Assembly: GCF_017873435.1 (NCBI RefSeq) | Contig: NZ_JAGGKG010000023.1 | Coordinates: forward strand, 20,074 to 84,073 | Direction: 5' to 3' | Length of the DNA stretch: 64,000 nucleotides | DNA from: Paenibacillus turicensis | GTDB taxonomy: Bacteria > Bacillota > Bacilli > Paenibacillales > Paenibacillaceae | In this document: positions 1 through 10,318 of the stretch, in pieces | Position numbering within the stretch: position 1 is the first letter of the stretch | Layout: each line of letters starts with the position of its first letter | Translations under genes and position numbers: made by a program | Notes under the pieces: generated by a model | What the model was told of the DNA's origin: nothing | What the model saw: the letters and a program-made list of their open reading frames with translations, nothing else | Database searches by the model: none

Positions 1-207
1 ACACATCGCTTGGACGCCACCACTTTGCAAAATAGAGGCCTGCACGGTATATACCTTGCTTCCTGTCCCCGCAACCGTCCCTTCAAATTGCCCTTGTCCA
101 TGGTGCGTTAAGGCAGTGACACGTCCCTCTTGCACATACTTTTCCCCACGTTGATATGAAGTTTTCCCACACCATGCCTTCATTTCATTAACAGTAAAAG
201 GGACCAT
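1..207 (-). CDS. SWIM zinc-finger domain protein, N-terminal part (cut by window edge)
   Basis: Sixty-nine codons without a stop run from an ATG at 207 off the left edge of the window. The protein begins MVPFTVNEMKAWCGKTSYQRG and continues with a GEKYVQEGRV segment. This resembles the N-terminus of SWIM zinc-finger proteins that are often joined to SNF2-type helicases in Bacillales; the cysteine/histidine cluster itself would lie outside the window. The gene follows the U32-family gene on the same strand with a gap of about 20 bases, so the two may be co-transcribed. The family assignment rests on a short sequence and is tentative; the presence of a coding region is fairly secure. Confidence 0.55.
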   Translation of the reverse strand, partial: MVPFTVNEMKAWCGKTSYQRGEKYVQEGRVTALTHHGQGQFEGTVAGTGSKVYTVQASILQSGGVQAMC

Positions 208-228
208 AATTTAAACGTATGCACTCCT

Positions 229-2736
229 TTATTTGATAAGCTGTCCACGTGTTACACCAAGCTGGTTTGTCGCCTTTAGTTTTTTCCACACTTGTGTTCC
301 GCTGATTTCGCCACGCATCGCTTTACTATATAAATCAATAACCTCATGCACCTGCTGTGGTGTTTCCTCCAAAAATTCAATTCGGTAGTTCGCCACACCT
401 AGCTCCATAAAGTTTTTTAAATACTCTGCTCCTGATTGCTCAATCGCATTATAAACGGTATTGCGACAGCCCTCATCAACACGAACTGGATGTGACATCC
501 CAATACGATCCTGTAAGGAAACGGAATGCTCCTCACAAGGTCTACCGCAGTTCGTGAAGTCTGTCCCTTCACTTAAAAAAGTACAATATACACAATGTTC
601 GGTATGGAACATCGGCAAATGCTGATGAATGACAACCTCCATCGCATCCGTCTGACTTTGATCTAATAAATCCACCATTTGTTGAATGTTAAGGTCATAG
701 GATGGCGTTACGATGTCACAACCACTGTCCAAAAATAACTCCACCGTTTTGTGATTGGCAATATTCAAAGAGAAATCACCAATAATTTGTGGATGGAATT
801 CATCTGGTTTTTCCTGACGATGACGCAGGTAAAAATACAACGCGCCTGTATTACGTACTAATACTGCATCAGGCTTCAGTCGTAAAATGTTGTTATGGTA
901 ACCATTTTCGCCTGGCATATGAATACGTGGTGTCACTAACGCAATCTTTTTGCCAGCGGCACGCACTGCTTCGACAGCAGCAGGGAATTGCTTAATAAAT
1001 TCAAAATCAGCATAGATAAACTCAATTCCTGCCTCTAATGCCGCTTCTACCTGTGGTAAGCTACGACATAGCGCCGTAAGTCTTGCTTCTCCATATGAAA
1101 CCTTCTTTTGTGTTACAGCAGGTGAGGCCAAAGGATTAGCATCTGCATGTCGAACATATACAGGAGGTTTAGGTCTTTCCCCTTCTAACAGCTCAACCGC
1201 ACGTCTACGAATGCTATTTAGCTCACGCATTGGCACGATCACATCACCAAGAAGGTCAACCTCTAGCTTTTCAAGCTGGAATATCGTCCCACCTAGTCTT
1301 CCGAACTGATCCTCTAATAATGCCGCATCCATCGGACGTTTTTGGGCAATATCAAGCTCAAGCTCAGAATTAACCTGTACCGTCACATTTTTTTCTACGT
1401 CTGTCCATACGGTCTCAAGTAATCCGCCTGCACGGCCAGTCACTTTCACATGCACAGGGAAAACACGATAAGGCTTGTCCGTCTCATACGTCTGGCGAAG
1501 ACGTTTATCGAGCGCAGGATCATTTGTTTTCCATATCCGGTCACCCACATGAACCTTTCTTAAATCAATGTCATTACGTCCTGGTACGATGTCTACAATC
1601 CATTGTTCAGCAGCTTCGCCCTCTAGCTTCACACCTTTGCGGCGAAGATCGTAAATCCGTCCACCTTCTTCTTTTTGCGTCGGATCGCCCGCATCAAATA
1701 CAATACCATCTCCACGCTTCACGGGTGCTTCTAGCTTACAAACCACGCCGTCACGCAAAATTTTCTCTACGACACCAAGATAGACACCACGGCTTTTAGG
1801 GAAAGTCCCTTCGACAAGCTTTTTGTTGTTAGTCCCATCTAAAAAACCATGGGTAAAGCCACGCGAAAAGCTTTGCTGTAGCTCACGAATTTCTTCTCTA
1901 GAAGGACGCTCGTGATTTCCGTCAAAATATAAATCAATTGCCTTGCGATATTTACTAACGACGTTAGCTACATATTCAGGGCTTTTTAGTCTACCTTCAA
2001 TTTTAAAGGAAGTCACACCAGCTTCGATCAGTTCAGGCATAATATCGATCGCCGCAAGGTCTTTAGGGGACAATAAATACGCAACATCTCCCATCGGCTT
2101 TTGCACGCCATCCACCATAAGATCGTAAGGCAAACGACAAGCTTGTGCGCATTCCCCACGGTTGGCAGAACGTCCGCCCCACATTTCAGATGTCAAGCAT
2201 TGACCAGAGTAGGACACACACAATGCGCCATGAACAAACACTTCCATTGGAAGCTTCGCTTGTTCCCCAATTTTCTGAATTTGTTTCAGGTTATTTTCAC
2301 GACCAAGCACTACCCGTTCCATTCCCCAAGGCTTTGTAAATTCCACTGCCTCTGGTGAAGTAATAGTCATTTGCGTAGAGCCATGAATCGGGAAGTCGGG
2401 CGAAATTTCTCGAATCATTTTCACAAGACCTAAATCCTGCACAATTACCGCATCCACACCTGCATCAATACATATATCAATCAAATGTTTAGCGTCAGCT
2501 AACTCATCTTCAAATACTAAAATATTAAAGGTCAAGAAACCTTTTACGCCATAGCTATGCAAATAGCTCATAACCTCAGGTAGATCGTCCATTCTAAAAT
2601 TGTTCGCACGCGCACGTGCATTAAACTTTTCTACTCCAAAAAAAATGGCATCTGCACCATTTGCCACAGCCGCCTTCATACAATCCCAATCACCTGCTGG
2701 GGCTAACAATTCCACATCTTGTCTACGTAATTCCAT
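229..2736 (-). CDS. U32 peptidase-family protein (RlhA-like RNA hydroxylation type)
   Basis: An 835-residue protein of the U32 'peptidase' family. The N-terminal TIM-barrel-like domain starts ELLAPAGDWDCMKAAVANGA, and the family signature is visible near residues 165-200 (EVFVHGALCVSYSGQC, then GECAQACRLPYD with conserved cysteines). A middle DUF3656-like segment and a C-terminal repeat of the barrel with further cysteines (CVYCTFL, CGRPCEEH) make it the long form of the family, like E. coli RlhA, which hydroxylates 23S rRNA; shorter relatives act in tRNA uridine hydroxylation. An RNA-modification role with an iron-sulfur cofactor is therefore more likely than proteolysis, but the exact substrate is inference. 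It starts at an ATG preceded by GGGAGGATCT. Confidence 0.85.
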   Translation of the reverse strand: MELRRQDVELLAPAGDWDCMKAAVANGADAIFFGVEKFNARARANNFRMDDLPEVMSYLHSYGVKGFLTFNILVFEDELADAKHLIDICIDAGVDAVIVQDLGLVKMIREISPDFPIHGSTQMTITSPEAVEFTKPWGMERVVLGRENNLKQIQKIGEQAKLPMEVFVHGALCVSYSGQCLTSEMWGGRSANRGECAQACRLPYDLMVDGVQKPMGDVAYLLSPKDLAAIDIMPELIEAGVTSFKIEGRLKSPEYVANVVSKYRKAIDLYFDGNHERPSREEIRELQQSFSRGFTHGFLDGTNNKKLVEGTFPKSRGVYLGVVEKILRDGVVCKLEAPVKRGDGIVFDAGDPTQKEEGGRIYDLRRKGVKLEGEAAEQWIVDIVPGRNDIDLRKVHVGDRIWKTNDPALDKRLRQTYETDKPYRVFPVHVKVTGRAGGLLETVWTDVEKNVTVQVNSELELDIAQKRPMDAALLEDQFGRLGGTIFQLEKLEVDLLGDVIVPMRELNSIRRRAVELLEGERPKPPVYVRHADANPLASPAVTQKKVSYGEARLTALCRSLPQVEAALEAGIEFIYADFEFIKQFPAAVEAVRAAGKKIALVTPRIHMPGENGYHNNILRLKPDAVLVRNTGALYFYLRHRQEKPDEFHPQIIGDFSLNIANHKTVELFLDSGCDIVTPSYDLNIQQMVDLLDQSQTDAMEVVIHQHLPMFHTEHCVYCTFLSEGTDFTNCGRPCEEHSVSLQDRIGMSHPVRVDEGCRNTVYNAIEQSGAEYLKNFMELGVANYRIEFLEETPQQVHEVIDLYSKAMRGEISGTQVWKKLKATNQLGVTRGQLIK

Positions 2737-2896
2737 AGATCCTCCCTTGGCTTTATAAAAATTTCAATATTTATATATACAAAATTTATATAAACGACAG
2801 ACATTAATATAAATGACAGCATATTAGTTTTAACTTATTAAGTGTAGCAGACATTATGTTTAGACTCTAGTGCTATAATTTGTTTGGGATGTAAAT

Positions 2897-3090
2897 TTTA
2901 ATTAGTGGTTGACAATGTTGGGGATGGAAGCTGCGGTGCAGGGAGTGGTTTCAACCGCTGTTAAGGTCTCATTTTCTGTTATTAGGTGTGATTAGTGTTG
3001 AAAATGTGACCTTAAAGGCGGCCGCTATCGCTTTTCCACCATCTCCCTGCCCCTCCGCTACTGTGGGTTGATTGTCAACCACTAATTAAA
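2897..3090. repeat. Palindromic intergenic element, copy A (complete, 20-bp terminal inverted repeats)
   Basis: A 194-bp element bounded by a perfect 20-bp inverted repeat: TTTAATTAGTGGTTGACAAT at 2897-2916 and its reverse complement at 3071-3090. Inside, the family core is a long imperfect hairpin: a left arm containing GCTGCGGTGCAGGGAG and ACCGCTGTTAAGGTC, a central loop, and a right arm containing GACCTTAAAGGCGG and CTCCCTGCCCCTCCGCTA. The inner stem pairs TTAAGGTCTCATTTTC with GAAAATGTGACCTTAA with one mismatch. Related cores occur at seven other intergenic places in the window. The copy lies between uvrA and the U32 gene. No reading frame of credible quality is present. Confidence 0.85.
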
Positions 3091-3417
3091 TAATATACGC
3101 CCCAATATAGGGGGCTGATTATTTAAAACCAACAAGAACAATTACTTTTCTTGTTCTTCCTTAAGGGGGGATGGCGCTTTTACACTATCCCCTTCCCTCT
3201 GCTAGGTTGCCGTGATTGTCAACCACTAATTAAATAATATGCGCCCCAATATAGGGGGCTGATTATTTAAAGCCAACAAGAACAATTCATTTCTTGTTCT
3301 TTCTTAAGGGGGGATGGCGCTTTTACACCATCTTCCTGCTCCTTCGCTACTTGGAGCTGATTGTCAACCGCAATTAAATAATTTTGCCCCCAATATGGCG
3401 GGGCTCATTATTTTTAT
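3071..3417. repeat. Tandem 144/145-bp repeat, about 2.4 copies, extending element A
   Basis: Direct repeat units begin with ATTGTCAACC at 3071, 3215 and 3360; the third is cut after about 58 bases. Each full unit contains a hairpin of GCCCC/GGGGC flanked by AATAAT/ATTATT, a second hairpin AAGAACAA/TTGTTCTT, and then a degenerate right arm of the palindromic element (ATGGCGCTTTTACAC, CCTTCGCTA). The unit thus starts with the terminal repeat of copy A and ends with a right arm, so the array seems to have grown by duplication of the element's right side. Together with copy A and the hairpin at 3430 it accounts for most of the 770 bases between the U32 gene and uvrA; 2737-2896 shows nothing recognisable beyond AT-rich sequence. 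Confidence 0.85.
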
Positions 3418-3429
3418 AAAGATCACAGA

Positions 3430-3478
3430 CCCACAAATAACCTACCATAAATGCTATGATAGGTTATTTCGTAGTGGG
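3430..3478 (-). terminator. Hairpin downstream of uvrA
   Basis: The arms CCCAC-AAATAACCTA and TAGGTTATTT-cgta-GTGGG can pair over about 15 bp around a short loop, just after the uvrA stop codon. There is no strong T-run, so factor-independent termination is only possible, not certain. Confidence 0.4.
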
Positions 3479-3506
3479 ATATTAATTTACCAACAAATCT
3501 AAGAAC

Positions 3507-6380
3507 TTAAATGACTTGTGCGCTTTCCATCTCTTCGAGCTCTGCAGTGCGCTTTTTGTCTCGCTCCAAGATCGGGCCAAGGTAACGTCCAGTGTAGGAG
3601 GTATCCACCTTCACGATTTGTTCAGGGGTACCTGTTGCGATAATGGTTCCGCCTCCACTTCCACCTTCTGGGCCTAAGTCGATGACGTAGTCGGCGGTTT
3701 TGATGACATCGAGGTTATGCTCGATGACAAGTACGGTTTCGCCTGAATCTACAAGTCGGTGTAACACTTTAAGTAAACGATCGATGTCATGCACATGTAA
3801 ACCTGTTGTTGGCTCATCAAGAATGTAAATCGTTTTGCCTGTGCTACGGCGGTATAATTCAGATGCTAGCTTCACACGTTGTGCTTCTCCACCTGACAAG
3901 GTTGTTGCAGGTTGTCCTAATTTGATATACCCTAAACCAACATCTAACAACGTTTCAAGCTTACGATGGATTTTAGGGATGTTTTTGAAAAATTCTACCG
4001 CATCCTCAACGTTCATTTCTAGCACATCTGCAATGCTTTTGTTTTTATATTTAACTTCAAGTGTTTCACGATTGTAGCGTTTGCCACCACAAACCTCACA
4101 AGGGACATATACGTCTGGCAAAAAGTGCATCTCGATTTTGAGTATACCGTCACCACGGCAAGCCTCACATCGACCACCCTTGATGTTAAAGCTGAAGCGA
4201 CCTTTTTTATAGCCACGAATTTTTGCCTCATTGCTTTGTGAGAACAAATCACGAATGTCATCAAAAACACCTGTATACGTAGCAGGGTTAGAACGAGGTG
4301 TACGTCCGATTGGAGATTGATCGATATCAACGACCTTCTCTACATGCTCAAGTCCCTTCATTTCACGATATTGACCTGGACGTACTCTTGCTCTATTTAA
4401 ATCTCTAGCTAATGTTTTATACAAAATCTCGTTCACTAACGTAGATTTCCCTGAACCGGATACCCCTGTCACAGCAGTAAATACACCAATCGGGAATTTC
4501 ACATTAATATTTTTAAGATTATTTTCCTTTGCACCCTTCACTTCGATCCAGCGCTCATCTGTAGCACGACGTTGATCCGTGACAGGAATAAACTTGCGAC
4601 CACTTAAATATTGTCCTGTTAAAGAATTGGCATCTGCCATGACCTCTTCTGGTGTACCTTGAGAAACAACATTTCCACCATGAATCCCTGCACCTGGCCC
4701 AATATCAATAATATAATCAGAGGCAAGCATCGTATCTTCGTCATGCTCTACAACAATTAATGTGTTCCCGATGTCACGCATATGTGCCAACGTATCGATT
4801 AATCGATCATTATCACGTTGGTGTAGACCAATACTTGGTTCGTCCAAAATGTACAAGACGCCCATTAAGCTAGATCCAATTTGTGTGGCAAGGCGAATCC
4901 GCTGTGCTTCTCCACCAGACAATGTGCCTGCTGCACGGCTCATCGTTAAATAGTTCAATCCAACATTAACTAGGAAGCCAAGGCGACTATTAATTTCTTT
5001 TAAGATCATATGAGCAATCGCTTGTTCCTTCTCCGTAATGTCCAGTTCATTAAAGAACTGCAACGCTTCACCGATGGATAGGGAGGTAACATAGGCTATA
5101 TTTTTTTCTTGAATCGTTACAGCTAAAATTTCTTTTTTCAAGCGATGACCTTTACATGTGCCACATGGCTTAGAGCTCATAAATTGCTCAATAAACTCCT
5201 TGATCCCATCGGAAGCCGTTTCACGGTATCTACGCTCTAAATTTGGAATGATCCCTTCAAAAGGAATGTGTGCTTCTCTTGAGCCACCAAAGTCACTTTC
5301 AAAACGGAAATGAACCTTTACATCCCCTGTACCATGTAAAATTTTGTCCATCTGCTCTTTAGTTAATTGAGAGACAGGAACATCTGTCGGAATATCGAAA
5401 TGCTGACACACTGCCTTCAAAAACTGAGGATAATAGTTGGACGTACTGCCTGCCCATGCTGCAAATGCTCCGTCATTAATGCTTTTCTCTTGATCAGGAA
5501 CTAGCAGATCAGGGTCTATAATCATTTTCAGACCAAGCCCATCACATTCAGGACAAGCACCAAATGGACTATTAAAGGAAAACATACGTGGAGATAGCTC
5601 ATCCATACTAAATCCACAGGTTGGACAAGCGTGCTTCGCACTAAAACGTAGCTCTTCTTGACCAATAATATCGATTAAAATTTGACCTTCAGACATGCGT
5701 AATGCCGTTTCAATCGAATCAGCTAAACGAGTTCGCACATCTTCTTTTACGATAATACGGTCAACAATAACTTCAATAGAGTGCTTTTTATTTTTATCTA
5801 ATTGAATACTTTCAGACAGGTCACGTTGCTCGCCATCCACACGCACACGTACAAACCCTTGCTTAGAAATTTCATGGAATAGACTTTTATGCTCACCTTT
5901 TTTGCCCGAAATGACTGGAGCTAAAATTTGCAATCTTGTCTTCTCAGGATAAGACATAATGCGATCAACCATCTGTTGTACCGTTTGAGCCGAAATTTCG
6001 ATACCATGCTCAGGACAATGAGGGTGACCAATTCGAGCAAATAACAACCGCAAATAGTCATATATTTCAGTCACAGTCCCTACCGTTGAACGTGGGTTAC
6101 GACTTGTTGTTTTTTGATCAATTGAAATGGCAGGAGATAAGCCTTCGATGGAGTCAACGTCGGGCTTTTCCATTTGTCCTAAAAATTGACGTGCATACGC
6201 AGACAACGATTCGACATAACGGCGTTGACCTTCCGCATAAATCGTATCAAACGCTAGTGATGATTTTCCTGAGCCACTAAGCCCAGTTAAAACTACAAAT
6301 TTGTCGCGTGGAATCGTGATGTCGATATTTTTCAAGTTGTTTGCTCTTGCACCTTTAATAATAATGTTGTCAATTGCCAC
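3507..6380 (-). CDS. uvrA: UvrABC excision nuclease subunit A
   Basis: A full-length 957-residue UvrA, the damage-sensing ATPase of nucleotide excision repair. It shows two ABC ATPase modules: Walker [10 protein letters not shown] at residues 33-41 and [10 protein letters not shown] in the second half, each with an LSGGEAQR signature and an ILDEP Walker B. Zinc-binding cysteines are present: CPTC...CPEC in the first half and CEAC...CEVC in the second. The C-terminal glycine-rich loop segment ([19 protein letters not shown]) is typical. It follows uvrB by 18 bases on the same strand, the usual uvrBA operon of Bacillales. UvrA loads UvrB onto damaged DNA; expression is probably shared with uvrB from an SOS-controlled promoter. 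Confidence 0.98.
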   Translation of the reverse strand: MAIDNIIIKGARANNLKNIDITIPRDKFVVLTGLSGSGKSSLAFDTIYAEGQRRYVESLSAYARQFLGQMEKPDVDSIEGLSPAISIDQKTTSRNPRSTVGTVTEIYDYLRLLFARIGHPHCPEHGIEISAQTVQQMVDRIMSYPEKTRLQILAPVISGKKGEHKSLFHEISKQGFVRVRVDGEQRDLSESIQLDKNKKHSIEVIVDRIIVKEDVRTRLADSIETALRMSEGQILIDIIGQEELRFSAKHACPTCGFSMDELSPRMFSFNSPFGACPECDGLGLKMIIDPDLLVPDQEKSINDGAFAAWAGSTSNYYPQFLKAVCQHFDIPTDVPVSQLTKEQMDKILHGTGDVKVHFRFESDFGGSREAHIPFEGIIPNLERRYRETASDGIKEFIEQFMSSKPCGTCKGHRLKKEILAVTIQEKNIAYVTSLSIGEALQFFNELDITEKEQAIAHMILKEINSRLGFLVNVGLNYLTMSRAAGTLSGGEAQRIRLATQIGSSLMGVLYILDEPSIGLHQRDNDRLIDTLAHMRDIGNTLIVVEHDEDTMLASDYIIDIGPGAGIHGGNVVSQGTPEEVMADANSLTGQYLSGRKFIPVTDQRRATDERWIEVKGAKENNLKNINVKFPIGVFTAVTGVSGSGKSTLVNEILYKTLARDLNRARVRPGQYREMKGLEHVEKVVDIDQSPIGRTPRSNPATYTGVFDDIRDLFSQSNEAKIRGYKKGRFSFNIKGGRCEACRGDGILKIEMHFLPDVYVPCEVCGGKRYNRETLEVKYKNKSIADVLEMNVEDAVEFFKNIPKIHRKLETLLDVGLGYIKLGQPATTLSGGEAQRVKLASELYRRSTGKTIYILDEPTTGLHVHDIDRLLKVLHRLVDSGETVLVIEHNLDVIKTADYVIDLGPEGGSGGGTIIATGTPEQIVKVDTSYTGRYLGPILERDKKRTAELEEMESAQVI

Positions 6381-6398
6381 AAATGTTCATCCCCTTCA

Positions 6399-8393
6399 TT
6401 ATTCCGCCTTCAGCTCTAAGATCGCATCACGCAGCTCAGCTGCACGTTCAAACTGAAGGTTTTTAGCCGCTTCCTTCATTTCTACCTCTAGACGCCCAAT
6501 CATCGCTTGACGATCACGCTTAGACATTTTAGCCGTAGTTGCACCTGCAAGATAATCAGATTTGCTTTCCGCCACTTTAGTTGCCTCAATGACATCACGA
6601 ATCTTTTTACGAATTGTTTGTGGTGTAATCCCATGTTTTTCATTATAAGCAATTTGAATTGTACGACGCCGCTCTGTTTCTTTAATTGCCTTATCCATTG
6701 AGTCAGTAATATGATCGCCATACATCACTACACGGCCATCTGAATTACGAGCCGCACGTCCAATCGTTTGAATAAGGGAACGTTCTGAACGAAGGAAGCC
6801 TTCTTTATCGGCATCTAAGATAGCAACTAAGGATACCTCTGGTAAATCAAGCCCTTCTCTCAGCAGGTTAATTCCGATTAGAACATGGAACGTACCTAGA
6901 CGCAGATCACGTAATATGCTCATCCGCTCTAATGTTTTTATATCAGAGTGCAAATATCGCACTTTAATGCCAACCTCTTTTAAATAATCTGTTAAATCTT
7001 CTGACATTTTTTTCGTTAAGGTGGTAACGAGCACCCGCTCATCACGCTCAATCCGCGCTCTAATCTCCGTAATAAGATCATCAATTTGTCCTTTAGTTGG
7101 TCTCACTTCAATGATCGGATCTAGCAAACCAGTTGGACGAATAATCTGTTGCACCATCGTATTGCAATGCTCTAGCTCATATGGACCCGGTGTTGCTGAG
7201 ACATAAATAAGCTGATCCGCTTTTCCTTCAAATTCCTCAAAACGAAGTGGGCGGTTATCCAGCGCCGAAGGCAAGCGGAAGCCATGATCCACCAACACAT
7301 TTTTGCGCGCTTGGTCCCCATTATACATCGCACGTATTTGCGGCAAGGTTACATGGGACTCATCAATAACAATGAGCATATCATCAGGAAAATAATCCAT
7401 CAGCGTATACGGGGTTGCTCCACGTTCTCGGAACGTTAATGGCCCTGAATAGTTCTCAACGCCTGAACAAAATCCTACTTCCTTCATCATTTCAATATCG
7501 TATCTTGTACGTTGCTCTAAACGCTGAGCTTCGAGTAATTTACCCTGACTACGGAATACTTCAAGCCGTTCCTCTAATTCACGTTCTATATTTACTAGCG
7601 CACGCCGCATCGTTTCCTCTTGGGTCACAAAGTGAGAAGCAGGGAAAATCGCAACATGATCTCTTTCGCCAATAATTTCGCCTGTTAACACATCAATTTC
7701 TGTAATTCGTTCAATTTCATCACCAAAAAACTCAACTCTGATCGCTTGCTCTCCTTTGGACGCTGGGAAAATCTCGATAATATCCCCTCGTACTCGGAAT
7801 GTGCCGCGCACAAAATTGAGATCATTACGTTGATATTGAATATCAACTAATCGCCCTAAAATTGAATTTCTTGGACGATCCATCCCCACCCGTAAAGACA
7901 ATACTAAATTACGATATTCCATCGGAGACCCTAAGCCATATATACAAGACACACTCGCTACGATGATGACATCTCTACGTTCAAAAAGAGAGCTTGTCGC
8001 GGAGTGTCGTAGCTTATCAATCTCTTCATTTACACTTGAATCCTTCTCAATATACGTATCTGATGAGGGGATATAGGCCTCTGGCTGATAATAATCATAA
8101 TAACTAACAAAATAATCTACAGAGTTATTTGGAAAAAACTCTTTAAATTCGCTGGCAAGCTGTGCTGCCAATGTTTTGTTATGTGCAATCACCAACGTAG
8201 GTCGACCTAAACGAGCAATCGTATTCGCAATTGTAAACGTCTTTCCCGTTCCCGTCGCACCAAGCAACGTCTGATGCTTTTGTCCAGACAGGACACCATT
8301 TACAAGTTCATCTACAGCCGCTGGCTGGTCACCTTGTAGCTTATATTCTGACACTAATTCAAATTTATTATCGCTAAAGACAATATCACTCAT
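6399..8393 (-). CDS. uvrB: UvrABC excision nuclease subunit B
   Basis: A 664-residue UvrB, a normal length. Visible features: Walker [11 protein letters not shown] at about residues 45-54, the damage-wedging beta-hairpin with [12 protein letters not shown], helicase motifs ([34 protein letters not shown]) and the C-terminal UVR domain ([20 protein letters not shown]) that contacts UvrC or UvrA. It is the first gene of the uvrBA pair and is transcribed divergently from motA. A candidate LexA box lies about 125 bases upstream. Confidence 0.98.
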   Translation of the reverse strand: MSDIVFSDNKFELVSEYKLQGDQPAAVDELVNGVLSGQKHQTLLGATGTGKTFTIANTIARLGRPTLVIAHNKTLAAQLASEFKEFFPNNSVDYFVSYYDYYQPEAYIPSSDTYIEKDSSVNEEIDKLRHSATSSLFERRDVIIVASVSCIYGLGSPMEYRNLVLSLRVGMDRPRNSILGRLVDIQYQRNDLNFVRGTFRVRGDIIEIFPASKGEQAIRVEFFGDEIERITEIDVLTGEIIGERDHVAIFPASHFVTQEETMRRALVNIERELEERLEVFRSQGKLLEAQRLEQRTRYDIEMMKEVGFCSGVENYSGPLTFRERGATPYTLMDYFPDDMLIVIDESHVTLPQIRAMYNGDQARKNVLVDHGFRLPSALDNRPLRFEEFEGKADQLIYVSATPGPYELEHCNTMVQQIIRPTGLLDPIIEVRPTKGQIDDLITEIRARIERDERVLVTTLTKKMSEDLTDYLKEVGIKVRYLHSDIKTLERMSILRDLRLGTFHVLIGINLLREGLDLPEVSLVAILDADKEGFLRSERSLIQTIGRAARNSDGRVVMYGDHITDSMDKAIKETERRRTIQIAYNEKHGITPQTIRKKIRDVIEATKVAESKSDYLAGATTAKMSKRDRQAMIGRLEVEMKEAAKNLQFERAAELRDAILELKAE

Positions 8394-8515
8394 TGTCCAA
8401 CATCACCCTATCGTCTAAAATAAAATAATGAGCTGCTACTTGTATCTCTTGTATAACAGTTATCGGCAAAAAAACCGATATTTATTTAAAGAATGTCATT
8501 TATAAAATCAAATAA

Positions 8516-8527
8516 GAATACTTGTTC
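8516..8527. promoter_or_regulatory. Candidate LexA (SOS) box upstream of uvrB
   Basis: GAATACTTGTTC matches the Gram-positive LexA half-site pattern GAAC-N4-GTTC with one mismatch. It lies in the 202-bp divergent region between uvrB and motA. In B. subtilis uvrBA is LexA-controlled, which supports the assignment. A small hairpin TATCGG/CCGATA lies next to it at about 8461-8480. Confidence 0.4.
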
Positions 8528-8595
8528 CCATTGATTATACCCTTTTCATCTATTAGATGCAATCGGTAAGTATTAGAATAGGAGTTGTATTATAG

Positions 8596-9387
8596 ATGGA
8601 TATATCCACATTAATTGGGATAATTATTGGCTTTGCTGCCTTGGTTGGTGGATTTTTATGGGATGGCGGACAAATTAGTGGTTTAATGCAGATCACTGCT
8701 GCTGTTATCGTTTTTGGTGGTACGATTGCTGCTATTATTATTAGCTTTCCTACAAACAGATTAAAGTTAATTCCACATGCGATTAAGATTGCCTTTACTT
8801 CACCAAAAGAGGATATTCACGAAATTATTGATGAAATTTCAGCCATGAGTTCTGTGGCGCGGCGTGAAGGCGTGCTTGCACTAGAGAAGCGAACACTTAA
8901 TAGCCAGCATCAATTTTTAAGTGAAGGTATTCAGCTTGTTGTGGATGGAACGGAGCAAGGTGTACTGAAGCAAATTTTAGAATATGAAATGGACGCGACC
9001 GAAAAAAAATATGAAAGCTATGCAAAAATTTTCGAAGCCGCCGGTGGTTATGCGCCAACAATGGGGATCATCGGAACAGTAATGGGACTGATTCATGTAT
9101 TAGTTAGTTTAACTGATCCTGCCGCCTTGGGCTCATCGATTGCTTTAGCATTTACAGCTACACTGTATGGTGTGGCAAGCGCCAATTTGATTTTTTTACC
9201 TATTGCTTCAAAAATCAAAACGCGTGGGGAAGACAAGCTTAACGAAATGGAAATGATTGTTGAAGGTGTCCTTTCGATTCAAAATGGCGAGCATCCTTTG
9301 TTAGTGCGTCGTAAGGTAGAATCATTTGTTGTAAACGACATAAAAACGAGCTATCCATCCCCTCGATCTGAGGAGAAGGACATATGA
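8596..9387 (+). CDS. motA: Flagellar motor stator protein MotA (MotA/MotP family)
   Basis: A 263-residue membrane protein with four predicted membrane segments (about residues 1-22, 31-50, 148-170 and 180-202) and a cytoplasmic loop between the second and third. The conserved third segment contains APTMGIIGTVMGL and the fourth ALAFTATLYGVASANLIFLP, both hallmarks of MotA. It is the stator ion channel that turns proton or sodium flow into flagellar rotation by pressing on FliG. An AGGAG site precedes the ATG. The stop overlaps the start of motB by four bases (ATGA), indicating translational coupling. Sequence alone does not decide between the H+ (MotA) and Na+ (MotP) type. Confidence 0.93.
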   Translation: MDISTLIGIIIGFAALVGGFLWDGGQISGLMQITAAVIVFGGTIAAIIISFPTNRLKLIPHAIKIAFTSPKEDIHEIIDEISAMSSVARREGVLALEKRTLNSQHQFLSEGIQLVVDGTEQGVLKQILEYEMDATEKKYESYAKIFEAAGGYAPTMGIIGTVMGLIHVLVSLTDPAALGSSIALAFTATLYGVASANLIFLPIASKIKTRGEDKLNEMEMIVEGVLSIQNGEHPLLVRRKVESFVVNDIKTSYPSPRSEEKDI

Positions 9388-10214
9388 GTAGAACACCAAG
9401 ACGACGTAAAAGGATTTCTAGTACCAACCATGAACGATGGTTGCTAACTTATGCGGATATGATTACGTTGCTTCTCATCTTTTTTGTCGTGATGTTTGCA
9501 ATGAGTCGATTGGATGTTGAAAAATACCAAGCGATTACTCAATCTCTGCAATCTTCCTTTAAAAGTGGTAACTCCATTTTAGATGAAGGCTCAGGCTTGT
9601 TGGATGGTGGGAATTCACTGTCTGGCAACGCCGCTGGTGGAGGTAAAGGAGATAAGGGCAAGGGAGAAAATAATAGTACGGGTACGGTAGAAAAAGAAGA
9701 AGATGAAAATCAGCCACTTACAGCGCGTGAAATTGCTTTTAGAAAGCAAGAGGAAGAACTAAATAATCTCATGAATATGATTGAGCAATACATTAAGGAA
9801 AATAAGTTAGAGGATCAAATCTCCGTAAATGATTTACCCAAAGGAATTTCGATTACGCTAAACGATCGATTTTTGTTTGACATCGGACAAGCCAACCTCA
9901 AATCTGATTCTACGGAAACGTTAAAAAGGTTAGCAAGCCTGTTCAAGCAATTGCAGACGATGATTAGCATTGAAGGTCATACCGACAACCTACCGATTAC
10001 AAGCAAATCAAAATATGCGGATAACTGGGAGCTGTCTGGTGCACGTGCTTTATCTGTATTACGTTACTTTATTGATAAAGAGGACTTGAATCCTGAGGGC
10101 TTCCAATATGCCGGATATGCTGACACACGTCCAGCAGGGGACAATAATACCTCAGCAGGCAGACAAAAAAATAGACGCGTAGAAATCACGGTGCTTAGAC
10201 AATTACAGCAATAA
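9384..10214 (+). CDS. motB: Flagellar motor stator protein MotB (MotB/MotS family)
   Basis: A 276-residue protein with a short cytoplasmic N-terminus, one membrane helix (LTYADMITLLLIFFVVMF) carrying the ion-binding aspartate in YAD, a plug/linker rich in Gly, Asn and Lys (about residues 60-110), and a C-terminal OmpA-like peptidoglycan-binding domain (IEGHTDNLPI, NWELSGARALSVLRYF, NRRVEITVLR). It anchors the stator to the wall and pairs with the upstream MotA. The two genes form an isolated plus-strand pair ending at a strong hairpin terminator. Ion specificity (H+ or Na+) is not settled here. Confidence 0.94.
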   Translation: MSRTPRRRKRISSTNHERWLLTYADMITLLLIFFVVMFAMSRLDVEKYQAITQSLQSSFKSGNSILDEGSGLLDGGNSLSGNAAGGGKGDKGKGENNSTGTVEKEEDENQPLTAREIAFRKQEEELNNLMNMIEQYIKENKLEDQISVNDLPKGISITLNDRFLFDIGQANLKSDSTETLKRLASLFKQLQTMISIEGHTDNLPITSKSKYADNWELSGARALSVLRYFIDKEDLNPEGFQYAGYADTRPAGDNNTSAGRQKNRRVEITVLRQLQQ

Positions 10215-10232
10215 GCTTAACAAAAGCTTAAC

Positions 10233-10312
10233 AAAAAGAACTATTACATGTCCTAGGGGTCACGGGAATCAAGGCAATCCCCACTCCTAACAAAGTGTAA
10301 TAGTTCTTTTTT
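10233..10312. terminator. Bidirectional terminator between motB and the minJ-like gene
   Basis: Long inverted repeat: AAAAAGAACTATTACA at 10233-10248 pairs with TGTAATAGTTCTTTTT at 10296-10311, with a smaller GGGG/CCCC hairpin in the loop. T-runs on both outer sides suit termination of motB from the left and of the minJ-like gene from the right. Confidence 0.8.
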
Positions 10313-10318
10313 AGTTTC

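Noticed and set aside
3071..3417. CRISPR-like or satellite coding repeat
   Set aside because: Only 2.4 units of 144-145 bp, non-coding, clearly derived from the palindromic element next to it.
3314..3502. Open frame of 62 codons on the plus strand
   Set aside because: It lies inside the tandem repeat and uvrA terminator region, with no ribosome site or recognisable protein.
4019..4330. Minus-strand open frame inside uvrA
   Set aside because: Out-of-frame shadow of the conserved uvrA zinc-binding region, no ribosome site.
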